The notes beneath the pieces were generated by a model. The model was given only the letters and a program-made list of their open reading frames with translations, did not search any database and had not been told where the DNA came from. A stretch of DNA of 64,000 nt from Symploca sp. SIO2E9 (GTDB lineage Bacteria > Cyanobacteriota > Cyanobacteriia > Cyanobacteriales > Coleofasciculaceae): positions 84,306 through 148,305 of the forward strand of contig JAAHGS010000003.1 of assembly GCA_010692645.1 (NCBI GenBank), given 5' to 3'. A program made the translations under genes and the position numbers. This document shows positions 38,801 through 47,704 of the stretch, in pieces. Numbering within the stretch: the first letter of the stretch is position 1; the number at the start of each line of letters is the position of its first letter.

Positions 38801-40127
38801 AAATAAACACATCTAAGGAATCTAAAGGCGGTTGCCGCAGACTTTGAGTAATAAATTCTTCCTGTAAAGTTGTAGGTAGATGCTGTCTTCTTTTAAACGC
38901 CACTTTCAACCAAGTTTCAGCACTACGCAGGTTATACCCTCGCAGCAGAATTGTAGGATTCTCTTGCTGCCGCTTCCACTTCAGTGCTTTAGTCAACAGA
39001 ATTTTATGCTCATTATAATAAGCCCCATCCTGATGTAAAATCTTCAACAGTTGGCTTTCATCTAGCAGGTAATCCTCTTCCTTGACATTGTCAGTGAGGT
39101 CGATATAATGCAAATCCTGCAGTGCACTCGGTATTATTTCCGGGTGAGTCTCTCGCACTAACACAGGAATAATCCGCTTGTTGAGCGACACAGCCAAGTC
39201 TAATTCTTGCTTACAATAAGTCGAGTTTACTGACTCAGGCGAAAGCAGATAAACTACATTATCCGCTTGTTCAATCCCCCGTTTAATCGCTTCCTCAAAA
39301 ACTTCCCCAGTTTGAACATCTGTCCTATTCGTCCAAACCGTAATACTTTCTCGCCTTAGAGAATTCCGAATCTTCTCCATCGTTGCCCTATCCTCATCAG
39401 CATAGGACAGGAATACCTCACTCATCAAGTTATTGCCATTCTTGATACTTTCGGTAATGTATTCGCAATGCAAATCGGTAGGAAGACAAGGGGGTTGCTC
39501 ATCTTTGAAGCGTATCTTGAGCCATGCCTGTGCCTGCTGTTTCTCTTCCCCAATTAACAGACATCTTGTTTGTTTTTGATGCCTCTCCCACTCCAAAGCT
39601 TGGACTAAAAATTGGGTATGGTGTTCCACATAATCAGTATGAGTGCTCAGTAACTTAATTAAGTCGGCTAAGGATTTCTCAAAGTCGTCTTTATCCTCTT
39701 GGAAAAACACCCAGTTGAGCCTGCGAAGTGTGGGGTGCATATTTTGATAGCTATCGTGTAATCCTTTTGCCTTGTAAGCCTCCCAATCAGATGCCGTGCG
39801 CTTCGGGTTTCTTTGCTGCCAGGTTTGGTAGCTAATTTGCATGACGTGGAGTAAGGGGATAATGCGTTTACCCTGCTTAATTGCTAGCTCTATCTCCTTG
39901 CGACAATAGGGGGAATTAACCGCATGGGGACTAATAATAAATAGGAAGTGATGCGCTTTCTCAATGCCATCATCAATTTGATTCTGGAAATCTACCGCTA
40001 GCGGAATATCATTGAAGTCAAACCAGGCTCTGAAGCCTTGTTCTTGCAAGTGAGCCTGTAGTTTGGTAGCAAAAGCTTTACTATCAGCTCTTCCGTAGGA
40101 GATGAAAGCATCAAAAAATTGAATCAT
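35811..40127 (-). CDS. Triple-TIR, membrane-anchored WD40 protein A
   Basis: 1438 residues from the ATG at 40127 (MIQFFDAFISYG), chosen to match its paralogue; the frame is open 20 codons further. Three TIR domains lie at about 1-140, 235-370 and 437-570. Each has FISY/FLSY and a Glu after the YC motif (YCRKEIE, YCKQELD, YCASEVE), the position of the NADase catalytic Glu. Each TIR is followed by a shared linker (ALEWERxxK ... LLxGxxxxxAxxWL). One transmembrane helix (SLLGLVSVAFMVGLILG) precedes a coiled coil with AKENEKI repeats. Fourteen WD40 repeats follow, enough for two seven-bladed propellers. There is no NB-ARC/STAND ATPase. The last ~18 residues derive from a dispersed repeat. Confidence 0.9.
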   Translation of the reverse strand: MIQFFDAFISYGRADSKAFATKLQAHLQEQGFRAWFDFNDIPLAVDFQNQIDDGIEKAHHFLFIISPHAVNSPYCRKEIELAIKQGKRIIPLLHVMQISYQTWQQRNPKRTASDWEAYKAKGLHDSYQNMHPTLRRLNWVFFQEDKDDFEKSLADLIKLLSTHTDYVEHHTQFLVQALEWERHQKQTRCLLIGEEKQQAQAWLKIRFKDEQPPCLPTDLHCEYITESIKNGNNLMSEVFLSYADEDRATMEKIRNSLRRESITVWTNRTDVQTGEVFEEAIKRGIEQADNVVYLLSPESVNSTYCKQELDLAVSLNKRIIPVLVRETHPEIIPSALQDLHYIDLTDNVKEEDYLLDESQLLKILHQDGAYYNEHKILLTKALKWKRQQENPTILLRGYNLRSAETWLKVAFKRRQHLPTTLQEEFITQSLRQPPLDSLDVFISYSRADSDFARNLNDNLQIQGKTTWFDQESIASGTDFQQEIYRGIKACDNFLFILSPRSVNSPYCASEVEYAASLNKRFMTVLHREVNTASLHPELAKVQWIDFNHHQRDFNANFNKLLITIDTDREHVHRHTKWLQRALEWEQQGKDKDLLLRGSELYRAQSWLQGAEQNKKQPNPTNLQKEFINNSREVIEIAKLLERRQLVIKSLLGLVSVAFMVGLILGVQAIINEELAKENEKIAKENEKIAKENEELARKEAERANKASKEAETESLKSLSKTSEALFNSNQILTSLIEGIRAGKKLKDSPGYEKDTQNFTNNSPLHKSIVTSLFNSVYLVRERNRFDGHKGLIWDVNFSPDGKMIASVSGDNTIKLWKPDGTLITDIKGYLEGNAQGHKAQVLGVSFHPNGSMIASASDDKTVKLWKADGTFIRTLEGHEKPVDDVSFSPDGNIIASASEDATVKIWKLDGTLVTTIRGHNAAVRDVEFSPEGNILASASDDKAVRLWQKDGRWIRTLRGHNARVYGLSFSRDGETLASASWDQTVRLWKLDGSSKLIRAHNRRVFDVGFSPDGETVASASEDKTIKIWKLDGTLKSTLAGHSSQVRSLSFNDNGKILVSAGGDRTVKLWQLEREAELTIPLQEHRAQVLDVAFSPDGELLASASADKTVKLWKPDGTPIKTNQGHDNVVRSVSFSPDGKILASASSDRTVKLWSREGKILQTLYGHDKPVNDVTFSPDGKLIASGSQDRTVIIWKRDGEKVSSSKKVLTSGNSPESHREGVLSVRFSPDSKTLASTSWDKTVKLWNVDDGILKETISGHDGWVFDAQFGQQGQTITTASYDNTVKLWNTDGKLLKTLGENSEAENKNSEPENSDGHSDGVVGLSFDPNSQTIATASADNTVKLWSKNGSLITTIKGHTDKVNSASFSPDGAMLASASDDNKIILWRLKHQDEFILDLDKLLELGCDWVKDYLKNNQNLPESDSLRDSSASRELCDDIK

Positions 40128-40187
40128 CGATTTTAGCCTTAAGATAGTGCACCCTGAATAGGAAAAAGCGTTTATCGAAGATGACAC

Positions 40188-40385
40188 GGAGACGCGGAGC
40201 GGATGAAGTGTCTCAAGGGAGTGTCAAGTCTTGCGCATGACAAGGGTTTAAGACCCCGACCAAATCAAAAATTTGGTTGCTTCCAATGGGGAGGGGTTTG
40301 AATCCCCAACGTAATTGCTTCTCCGCGTCTCCCACTCCCCGCGTCCCCCTGTCCTTCCTCAATGCCAGTCATTTTGGCAACAACC
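40188..40385. other. Spacer between TIR-WD40 paralogues
   Basis: Non-coding; the right part (40298-40387) duplicates 35723-35812. GGGGAGGGGTTTGAATCCCC near 40288 resembles the end of an IS605-type element. It must also hold the promoter of protein A, for which no clear box is seen. Confidence 0.5.
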
Positions 40386-43300
40386 CTATTGAATACCATC
40401 ACATAATTCGCGTGAAGCGGAGCTATCCTGAAGGGAATCGCTTTCTGGTAAATTCTGATTATTCTTCAGGTAATCCTTGATCCAATCACAGCCACGCTCC
40501 AATAATTTATCGAGGTCTAGTAGATATCCATCTTCATCCTTCTCATTTTGCTCCTTCAAACGCCATAAAATGATTTTATTATCATCACTAGCAGAAGCTA
40601 GCATTGCGCCATCTGGACTGAAACTGACGCTATTAACCTTATCAGTATGACCCTTGAGGGTAGTAATCAGAGAGCCATCTTTACTCCAAAGCTTCACGGT
40701 GTTATCAGCACTAGTTGTAGCAATAGTCTCACTTGTTTTATCAAAACTTAAACCGACAACACCATCACTATGTCCATCAGTATTTTCTAGTTCAGAATTT
40801 TTATTTTCTGCTTCAGAATTTTTTCCCAGAGTTCGCAACAAAGTTCCATCTGTTTGCCAGAGTTTAACTGTGTTATCGTAACTAGCAGTTGCTATTGTCT
40901 GCTCCTTTGCCTCCTCCTTCTTATAAAACCGGGCATCAAACACCCAACCATCATGACCAGAAATATTTTTATTTAGACTACCGTCGTCCACATTCCAAAG
41001 TTTAACTGTTTTGTCCCAACTGGTTGAAGCTAGAGTTTTACTATCGGGACTAAATCGGACACTCAAGACACCTTCTCTATGACCATTAGAAGAATTTCCT
41101 AAGGTTTTAACCTTTGTCCAGCTTAAAACCTCTTCCCCATCACGCTTCCAAATTATCACCGTTCGGTCTTGACTACCAGAGGCAATTAATTTACCATCAG
41201 GACTAAAAGTAACATCATTGACGGGCGCACCATGACCATAGAGGGTTTGGAGTAGCTTGCCTTCCCGATTCCAAAGCCTAACTGTGCGATCGCTACTGGC
41301 AGAAGCTAGAATTTTACCGTCGGGAGAAAAACTTACACTTCTGACGACATCACCATGGCGTTGGTTGGTTGGGATGAGAGTTCCATCTGGTTTCCATAAC
41401 TTGACTGTTTTATCAGCACTAGCCGAAGCAAGTAACTTACCATCTGGAGAAAAAGCTACGTCTAGAACTTGAGCTCGATGTTCTTGCAGGGGTATAGTTA
41501 ACTCTAGTTCTCGTTCTAATTGCCAAAGTTTGACTGTGCGATCGCCTCCTGCTGAAACTAATATTTTCCCATTATCATTAAAGCTCAAGCTCCTTACTTG
41601 CGAACTATGTCCAGCTAAAGTACTTTTGAGAGTGCCATCTAGTTTCCAGATTTTGATGGTTTTATCTTCACTAGCAGAAGCAACAGTTTCACCATCGGGG
41701 CTAAAAGCAACATCGAATACTCTACTCTTGTGAGCTCTAATTAGTTTACTGCTACCATCTAGTTTCCAGAGTCTGACAGTTTGATCCCAACTAGCGGAAG
41801 CCAGAGTTTCACCATCTCGACTAAAGCTTAGACCATATACTCTAGCATTATGCCCCCTCAAAGTTCTAATCCACTTACCATTTTTTTGCCACAATCTTAC
41901 CGCCTTATCATCGCTAGCAGAAGCGAGGATATTACCCTCAGGGCTAAACTCTACATCCCTGACTGCGGCATTATGTCCATTAATGGTTGTTACTAGAGTA
42001 CCATCGACTTTCCAGATTTTAACGGTGGCATCTTCACTAGCAGAGGCAATTATCTCTCCATCTGGAGAGAAACTCACATCATCAACTGGCTTTTCATGTC
42101 CTTTTAAAGTTCTAATGAAAGTGCCATCTAACTTCCAAAGTTTTACTGTATTATCATCGCTAGCCGAAGCAATCATACTGCCATTAGGATGAAAACTCAC
42201 TCCTAAAACTTGACCCTTATGTCCTTTATCATTGCCTTCATCAAATCCTTTAATATCAGTAATCAGAGTACCATCCGGCTTCCAAAGCTTGATGGTATTG
42301 TCCCCACTCACCGAGGCAATCATCTTGCCATCAGGACTAAAGCTAACGTCCCAAATCAAACCCTCGTGACCATCAAAACGGTTACGTTCTTTTACCAAAT
42401 AAACTGAATTGAAAAGTGAAGTGACAATTGATTTATATAGTGGGCTTTTATTGGCGAATTCCTGAGATTTTTGTTTGTGTTCAGGCTCTTCTTGGAGTTT
42501 CTTTCCAGCTCTTATTCCTTCTATTAAAGAATCTAGAATTTGATTAGAGCTAAATAAAGCTTCTGAAGTTTTACTCAAAGATTTTAAACTTTCTGTTTCT
42601 GCTCTATCAGATTCTTTTATTGCTATTTTTTCATTGCGTACAGCCTCTTCTTTAGCTTCTTCTGCCTCTCCTTGAGCTTCTTCTGCCAGTTTCCTTTGTT
42701 GGACAGCTTGCACACCAAAACTAACAGCAGCAGTAAAGGCTACACTTACTAAGACAAGTAATAATTTTAAAACTAATTGCCGCCGTTTTTCACGTTTTTC
42801 CTCAGCTTGAATTGCCTCTCTACTACTATTAATAAATTCCTTCTGCCAATTAGTTGGAGTAGGTTGCTTATTGTATTGCTCTGCCTCCTGCAACCAAAAT
42901 TGACCAATAGAAAATTCACTCCCTCGCAATAGTAAATCTTTATCTTTATCTTGTTGCTCCCACTCTAACGCTTGTTGAGACCATTTAGTATGACTTCTCA
43001 CATAATCTCTGTCTGTATCAACAGTTCTAACTAATTCGCTAAAGTTAGCGTAAAAATCTCCATCATGCTGATTAAAATCAATCCATTGAATTTTTCGTAA
43101 AACTGGATGTAATTCACTAGTTAAAACCTTTTGATGGAGAATTGTGATAAATCGTTTATTCAAACTCTGAGCATATTCAACTTCGTCTGCACAATAGGGG
43201 GAATTTACTGATTTGGGAGAAATGATGAACAAGAAGTTATCGCTATTTTGGATTCCACGATAAATTTCTTCTTGAAAATTACTTCCTGGGGGAATACTTT

Positions 43301-44633
43301 CCTGGTCAAACCAAGTGGTTTTACCTTGTATTTGTAGTGCTTCATTTAACTTTCTGGCGAAATCAGAATCAGCACGGGAATAGGAAATAAATACTTCTAG
43401 AGATGATTCGACTGCTTGAGCACTGCTCGCTTCAATCAACTCCTCTTGTAATGGTAGAGGGGGATTGTTATGACGCTTTCGATTTACCTTTAACCAGTTT
43501 TGGTAATACTCTAGGTTATGTCCTCTCAACAATATGCTATAATTACGGTTTTGCCTCTCCCATTTGAGAGCTTTAACTAACAGAACTTTATGGTCTTCAT
43601 AATAGCGCTCATCCTCCTTTAATACCTTTAATAACTTATCAAACTTGCGGTTATATACAGCTTGATCTTGATGATGTGTCAAATCGATAAATTGTATCGC
43701 TTTGATATGGTGAGGAATACTTGTGAGTTCCGTAGGGACAATTAATAGTGGAATAATACGTTTTTTTAAAGTCAAAGCATATTCAATTTCTTGCTGACAG
43801 TATTTTGATTCTAGGCAATCGGGTGAAATTAAGTAAACTAGGTTAGAAGCACCTTCAATCCCTTGGTCTATTTCTTCCTGAAATTGAATGCCAGTTTTAA
43901 TATCAGTTTTATTAGTCCAAACTGTGAATCCATAACGTCTCAAGCTCTTAGCAATTTTCTCCATCACTCCCCTATTTTGTTCGGAGTAACTAAGAAATAC
44001 CTGAGACATTAAGTTATTACTGTTTTTAGTACTTTCTGTAATGAATTCACAGTGTAAATCAGTGGGAATACAAGGAGCTTGTTCCTTCCGAAATCTTCTT
44101 TTTAACCAAGACTCTGCCTGTTTTCTCTCATCTCCCACTAACAGATAATTATTTTGTTTTTGATTTCTTCCCCACTCTTGAGCTTTAATCAAAAAATTAG
44201 TATGTTGTTTAACATAATCACTATGCTGCTGAATAAGTTTAGTTAAACCCTCAAACGAGTCTTCAAAATCATCTTTATCTTCTTGAAAATAAATCCAATT
44301 AATTCTACCGATAGTTGGGTGCATTTTATCCCAGCAGTCACTGGGCTCAACGTGCAGTAGAGGAATAATACGTTTATTAAGTCTAATTGCTAATTGAATT
44401 TCTTTGAGACAATATTGGGATTTAACGGAATGAGGGGCAATGATAAAGATAAAGTTATGGGAACGTTCAATGCCATCATCAATTTGATTTTGAAAGTCTA
44501 CCCCCAGAGGAATATCATTTTGATCAAACCAAACCCTTAAACCAAATTTAGTTAGTCTGTGGTGCAATTTAGTTGCAAAAGCTTTAGAGTCTCTGCGACC
44601 ATAGGATATAAAAACATCAAAAAAACTTTTCAT
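40386..44633 (-). CDS. Triple-TIR, membrane-anchored WD40 protein B
   Basis: 1415 residues, co-linear with protein A. TIR1 starts at residue 2 (SFFDVFISYGRRDSK), TIR2 near 208 (MSQVFLSYSEQNR) and TIR3 near 413 (LEVFISYSRADS). All keep the Glu after YC (YCLKEIQ, YCQQEIE, YCADEVE). A transmembrane segment (LLLVLVSVAFTAAVSFGV) lies near 620-640, then an E/A-rich coiled coil and 14 WD40 repeats from about residue 750. WD40 regions of A and B are nearly identical, while the TIR1 and TIR2 regions have diverged more. This suggests gene conversion or selection in the propellers. Same direction as A, with a 258-bp spacer. Confidence 0.9.
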   Translation of the reverse strand: MKSFFDVFISYGRRDSKAFATKLHHRLTKFGLRVWFDQNDIPLGVDFQNQIDDGIERSHNFIFIIAPHSVKSQYCLKEIQLAIRLNKRIIPLLHVEPSDCWDKMHPTIGRINWIYFQEDKDDFEDSFEGLTKLIQQHSDYVKQHTNFLIKAQEWGRNQKQNNYLLVGDERKQAESWLKRRFRKEQAPCIPTDLHCEFITESTKNSNNLMSQVFLSYSEQNRGVMEKIAKSLRRYGFTVWTNKTDIKTGIQFQEEIDQGIEGASNLVYLISPDCLESKYCQQEIEYALTLKKRIIPLLIVPTELTSIPHHIKAIQFIDLTHHQDQAVYNRKFDKLLKVLKEDERYYEDHKVLLVKALKWERQNRNYSILLRGHNLEYYQNWLKVNRKRHNNPPLPLQEELIEASSAQAVESSLEVFISYSRADSDFARKLNEALQIQGKTTWFDQESIPPGSNFQEEIYRGIQNSDNFLFIISPKSVNSPYCADEVEYAQSLNKRFITILHQKVLTSELHPVLRKIQWIDFNQHDGDFYANFSELVRTVDTDRDYVRSHTKWSQQALEWEQQDKDKDLLLRGSEFSIGQFWLQEAEQYNKQPTPTNWQKEFINSSREAIQAEEKREKRRQLVLKLLLVLVSVAFTAAVSFGVQAVQQRKLAEEAQGEAEEAKEEAVRNEKIAIKESDRAETESLKSLSKTSEALFSSNQILDSLIEGIRAGKKLQEEPEHKQKSQEFANKSPLYKSIVTSLFNSVYLVKERNRFDGHEGLIWDVSFSPDGKMIASVSGDNTIKLWKPDGTLITDIKGFDEGNDKGHKGQVLGVSFHPNGSMIASASDDNTVKLWKLDGTFIRTLKGHEKPVDDVSFSPDGEIIASASEDATVKIWKVDGTLVTTINGHNAAVRDVEFSPEGNILASASDDKAVRLWQKNGKWIRTLRGHNARVYGLSFSRDGETLASASWDQTVRLWKLDGSSKLIRAHKSRVFDVAFSPDGETVASASEDKTIKIWKLDGTLKSTLAGHSSQVRSLSFNDNGKILVSAGGDRTVKLWQLERELELTIPLQEHRAQVLDVAFSPDGKLLASASADKTVKLWKPDGTLIPTNQRHGDVVRSVSFSPDGKILASASSDRTVRLWNREGKLLQTLYGHGAPVNDVTFSPDGKLIASGSQDRTVIIWKRDGEEVLSWTKVKTLGNSSNGHREGVLSVRFSPDSKTLASTSWDKTVKLWNVDDGSLNKNISGHDGWVFDARFYKKEEAKEQTIATASYDNTVKLWQTDGTLLRTLGKNSEAENKNSELENTDGHSDGVVGLSFDKTSETIATTSADNTVKLWSKDGSLITTLKGHTDKVNSVSFSPDGAMLASASDDNKIILWRLKEQNEKDEDGYLLDLDKLLERGCDWIKDYLKNNQNLPESDSLQDSSASRELCDGIQ

Positions 44634-45099
44634 GTCTTTGGTGATTATTCAATTATATCTTTTTTTTTTATTATAGCTTTTTAAGTTGTATATCTCTGGC
44701 TAAAAGAATGTTAAGTAGCAAAAATATATAGATATATAGAAACAAAATATTGACAAATAAACTTAAATATGCACTTGTCAGTCTAAATACAATTACTAAG
44801 TAGGTAAGCTGTTGTGCATTTTTAATGCACAACAGCAAGGCAGGAGGCAGGAGGCAGGAGGCAGAAGGCACAAGAGTTTCAGCAATTAACTAATATCAAA
44901 TAAATATATGATTTAAAGGGAATAGGGAACAGGGAAGTGTCCTAACAGCTGTGACCAAAAATATGGGATTCAAGCCCCGTCCTTCGCTTGACGGCTTTTT
45001 ATGGGAATAATCTTGATAAATAATGAGATTGAAACCTAGAATAATATTAGCGGTAAAGCGCACACATTAAGACGAAGTAGGCCAAGCGGACTATTCGAG
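44634..45099. other. Non-coding region upstream of TIR-WD40 B
   Basis: No gene. A GCAGGAGGCAGGAGGCAGGA-type repeat lies near 44840-44870 and a GGGAATAGGGAACAGGGAA run near 44918. Both are low-complexity sequences of the kind seen elsewhere in the window. Confidence 0.5.
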
Positions 45100-45332
45100 A
45101 TCCGGAGCCCTGGTAGTATAAATCCTAGATCTTGTACAAATGTGGGAATCGTTAGGCGAGAATTCGACAAATCTCGATACATCAATACTGTGGGACACAC
45201 AGGAATTTAAGCTATCAGAGTGAGTTGAAAGGCTCAAGTATGCTCTGTAAGACCAAAAGCTAGTTCTTTGAAGCTAGTAGTTTGGCAAGATCAGCCCAAG
45301 AATCCCCGTACCTTCAGGTAGGGGAGTGTCAA
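45100..45332 (+). pseudogene. TnpB 3' remnant with IS605-type right end
   Basis: The segment 45175-45210 encodes SRYINTVGHTGI then a stop, matching the GLRTVGHTGT tail of the intact TnpB at 61218-62438. The right end that follows has hairpin arms CCCCGTACCT/AGGTAGGGG (45304-45324) and GAGTGTCAA, nearly the same as GGCGAGGGAGTGTCAA at 62455-62475. Between them lies a hairpin (AGCTAGTTCTTTGAAGCTAG) that may be part of an omega-RNA scaffold. Confidence 0.65.
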
Positions 45333-45406
45333 GACTGCTATACCTACCAACAGGCGATTGGCTTTGCAGCACTGCCGAGCGGAAATCACCTGCCTTCTGC
45401 TAACCT

Positions 45407-46429
45407 ATGATTAATTTTCCGGAATCGGAAAATTATAGCGTGTATCCTATACACATCATGAGTTACATCAAGCTACTTTCACCATGGAAAACCCTAGCAA
45501 TTGCTTTGGTAATCCTAGGGGCATCCAGCAATAGCACCCTAGGAAACAACAGCTCGCGATTGCTAGCTGCATCTACTACGCCAGAGTTATCAACAGTGAC
45601 AAGCCTCTACCTACCAAGATCAAAACTGTTGAAACCAAGAGAACACTTGGTCAAACCTCCAGTAAACCCCAGCAAAATGCTGGTACAAAAGCCAAAGACA
45701 CATAACGATAACAACACACCTGCTCGAGCGCAAGCACTAGCGGGAAACTACTTCAACACCCCAAATCCACCAGCAGATCGAGGTACACCAGGTCATAGAG
45801 AAGGAGCGGCAAGTCGAGGCCAGAGAAAGCTTCTTACTGCCCTAGTGCCAGCCTTTGAGGGAACTTCCGACGAGCCTCTCAGCGAATCTGTCTTAGGCTT
45901 GACTATAGAAGAGCATCCAACTTTTTGGTTTTACGTTCCTAAACCATTCACACCCACAAGGGAACTTGAGTTTATTCTTGAAGATGAGCATGGTAATCAA
46001 CTATACCAGAATTCATTCACGGTTTCAGAAACCTCATCTGGTATAGTTTCTATTGAACTACCAACTACAGTCGAAGCCCTTGAAGTGGGAAAAATATATC
46101 ATTGGTACTTCAAAGTTTATTTATATCCAAATTTTCCGACTTCTGTTGACGGTTGGGTGCAACGAGTGCCACTAAAATCCTCGCTCCAAAGTCAGTTGGA
46201 GCAAGCGACACCACAACAAGAAGCTGCCATTTATGCTGCTAATGGTATTTGGTATGAGGCTATTACCTCTCTAGCTCAACTGCGCCGCCAGCGCCCAGAA
46301 GATAGAGAGATCAATGATGATTGGAGCAAATTGTTGCAGGATGTTCACCTAGAAGCAGTTGCCCAGGAACCGATTATTGAGTGCTGTACTCCGGTCAGAT
46401 CATCTCCGGCTAATGGGACTTCCAAATAA
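45407..46429 (+). CDS. DUF928 domain protein, C-terminus supplied by a MITE
   Basis: 340 residues; an internal ATG at 45458 (MSYIKLLSPWKTLAIALVIL) starts directly at a signal peptide and is the better start. The DUF928 core runs from about residue 150: LGLTIEEHPTFWFYVPKP, LEFILEDEHGNQLYQ, IYHWYFKVYLYP. These proteins are predicted to be exported; function unknown. The final codons GTSK and the stop come from the left end of a MITE-like element (GGGACTTCCAAATAA), so the native C-terminus was probably replaced. Confidence 0.82.
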   Translation: MINFPESENYSVYPIHIMSYIKLLSPWKTLAIALVILGASSNSTLGNNSSRLLAASTTPELSTVTSLYLPRSKLLKPREHLVKPPVNPSKMLVQKPKTHNDNNTPARAQALAGNYFNTPNPPADRGTPGHREGAASRGQRKLLTALVPAFEGTSDEPLSESVLGLTIEEHPTFWFYVPKPFTPTRELEFILEDEHGNQLYQNSFTVSETSSGIVSIELPTTVEALEVGKIYHWYFKVYLYPNFPTSVDGWVQRVPLKSSLQSQLEQATPQQEAAIYAANGIWYEAITSLAQLRRQRPEDREINDDWSKLLQDVHLEAVAQEPIIECCTPVRSSPANGTSK

Positions 46430-46600
46430 AAAATATCCCATCGAGGAGATGGGGAGAGGGGGAGATGGGGAGATGGGGAGATGGGGAGATAGGGAGATGG
46501 GGAGAGGGGGAGATGGGGAGATGGGGAGATGGGGAGATGGGGAGATGGGGAGATGGGGAGATGGGGAGAGGGGGAGATGATTCTTTAGATCATATTTATA
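46415..46600. mobile_element. MITE-like element with GGGGAGAT core, copy B
   Basis: It begins GGGACTTCCAAATAAAAAAT and continues with ATATCCCATCGAGGAG and the longest 8-mer core of the window (about 15 units). It then ends in a degraded right side (GATTCTTTAGATCATATTTA) without a clear terminal repeat. Located at the 3' end of the DUF928 gene. Confidence 0.7.
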
Positions 46601-47026
46601 AGTTTAGCAGTACGCGCTGGTGTGTTTACAAATTCATCTGAAGAAGAATTGCTAAAACCTTTGTTTGACAAGCTTTTTCATTCCCTGTTCCCTGTTCCCC
46701 GTTCCCTGTTCCCAGCGCGAAGCGCTATAAATTGGATAATTTATATGTTTAGCTATAAGTCGTGAGTATTTCTGTGTTTTATTGCACTATTTTTAATTGT
46801 ATTTAGCAATATCGTAAGTTATAAACTTTGATCGAAGGAGTCAGGAGTAAGAATTCAGTAAGTCGGGAAAACGCCATACAGTCTGACTTTAATGACTCTT
46901 GAAACCATTGAGGTCTAAGACTCCACCGTAAAGACGCTGTCTACAATCAGTTGGGCTTGAAATCCCATCTAACTGATTCGGTCTCCAGTTTACTTCTTCT
47001 TCATTGATTATTTCTTAGAAGATTTT
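46601..47026. other. Intergenic region, low-complexity TTCCCTGTTCCC repeat
   Basis: No gene recognised. A CCCTGTTCC run (46682-46712) is followed by an inverted repeat AGCGCGAAGCGCT. The rest is AT-rich and presumably holds the promoter of the next gene. Confidence 0.5.
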
Positions 47027-47704
47027 ATGAGCGATTTAAATTCAGCACAATTGCCACTCTGGGTACAGGATAGAGATACAGTTATCTCAACTGAAAATGA
47101 TCTTGAGTGGCGATATCAACAACCTCCTGATTATTCTCGTCAAAATGAATTTTTCAAAAAAGAGAGCCAAGTTAATCATCCTGAGTCTTCTTTAGAAGCA
47201 ATTGTCCACAACTTGGTCAGAACTTTCGAGATGGAGGCATCTTACAAAACTAACCCCGAGCAATGGCTATCAATTGTTGCCGATAAGTTTCAGATTAGTA
47301 CCAATGGTGGTCCAGTGTTCAAAGCTCAGGATATTGTTGAGCAAGGAACATACAACCTATTTATGGGTGAAACAGAGCATTACAGCCCAAGTACTGAATC
47401 CTTTGAGTCATCAGGTACTCTTTTCCATACTGCATTTCCTAATGGATTTCTCTGGGAACTCACTGAGATTCTATCGGGACCACCAAAGGTGACTTTTAAG
47501 TGGCGACACTGGGGAACTTTTAGCGGACCATACAAAGACTATGCACCAACGGGTGAGACTGTGGAAATATTCGGAGTCTCTATTGCTCAAGTCACTGAAG
47601 ACTTGAAGATTTTGTCTATGGAACACTTTTTTGACAACAGCTTGTTCTTAAGTAAATTAACCAAAGGCTGCCCTTTCCATGTTCAACAAGGGAACAGGGA
47701 GTAG
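47027..47704 (+). CDS. Pathogen-related protein family homologue (SnoaL-like)
   Basis: 225 residues. The sequence aligns, from memory, along its length with plant 'pathogen-related proteins': SLEAIVHNLVRTFEMEASYK, TAFPNGFLWELTEILSGPP, FKWRHWGTFSGPYK, APTGETVEIFGVSIAQV and MEHFFDNSLFL. The C-terminal half has the SnoaL/NTF2-like fold seen in that group. The family also occurs in fungi and some bacteria; its biochemical function is not established. No signal peptide. Confidence 0.75.
   Translation: MSDLNSAQLPLWVQDRDTVISTENDLEWRYQQPPDYSRQNEFFKKESQVNHPESSLEAIVHNLVRTFEMEASYKTNPEQWLSIVADKFQISTNGGPVFKAQDIVEQGTYNLFMGETEHYSPSTESFESSGTLFHTAFPNGFLWELTEILSGPPKVTFKWRHWGTFSGPYKDYAPTGETVEIFGVSIAQVTEDLKILSMEHFFDNSLFLSKLTKGCPFHVQQGNRE

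Noticed and set aside
44960..45000. Possible tRNA T-arm (GGGATTCAAGCCCCG)
   Set aside because: No matching acceptor stem, D-arm or anticodon arm could be assembled around it.
46359..46580. ORF of GEMGRWGD repeats
   Set aside because: Translation of the tandem 8-mer in an open frame; not a credible protein.
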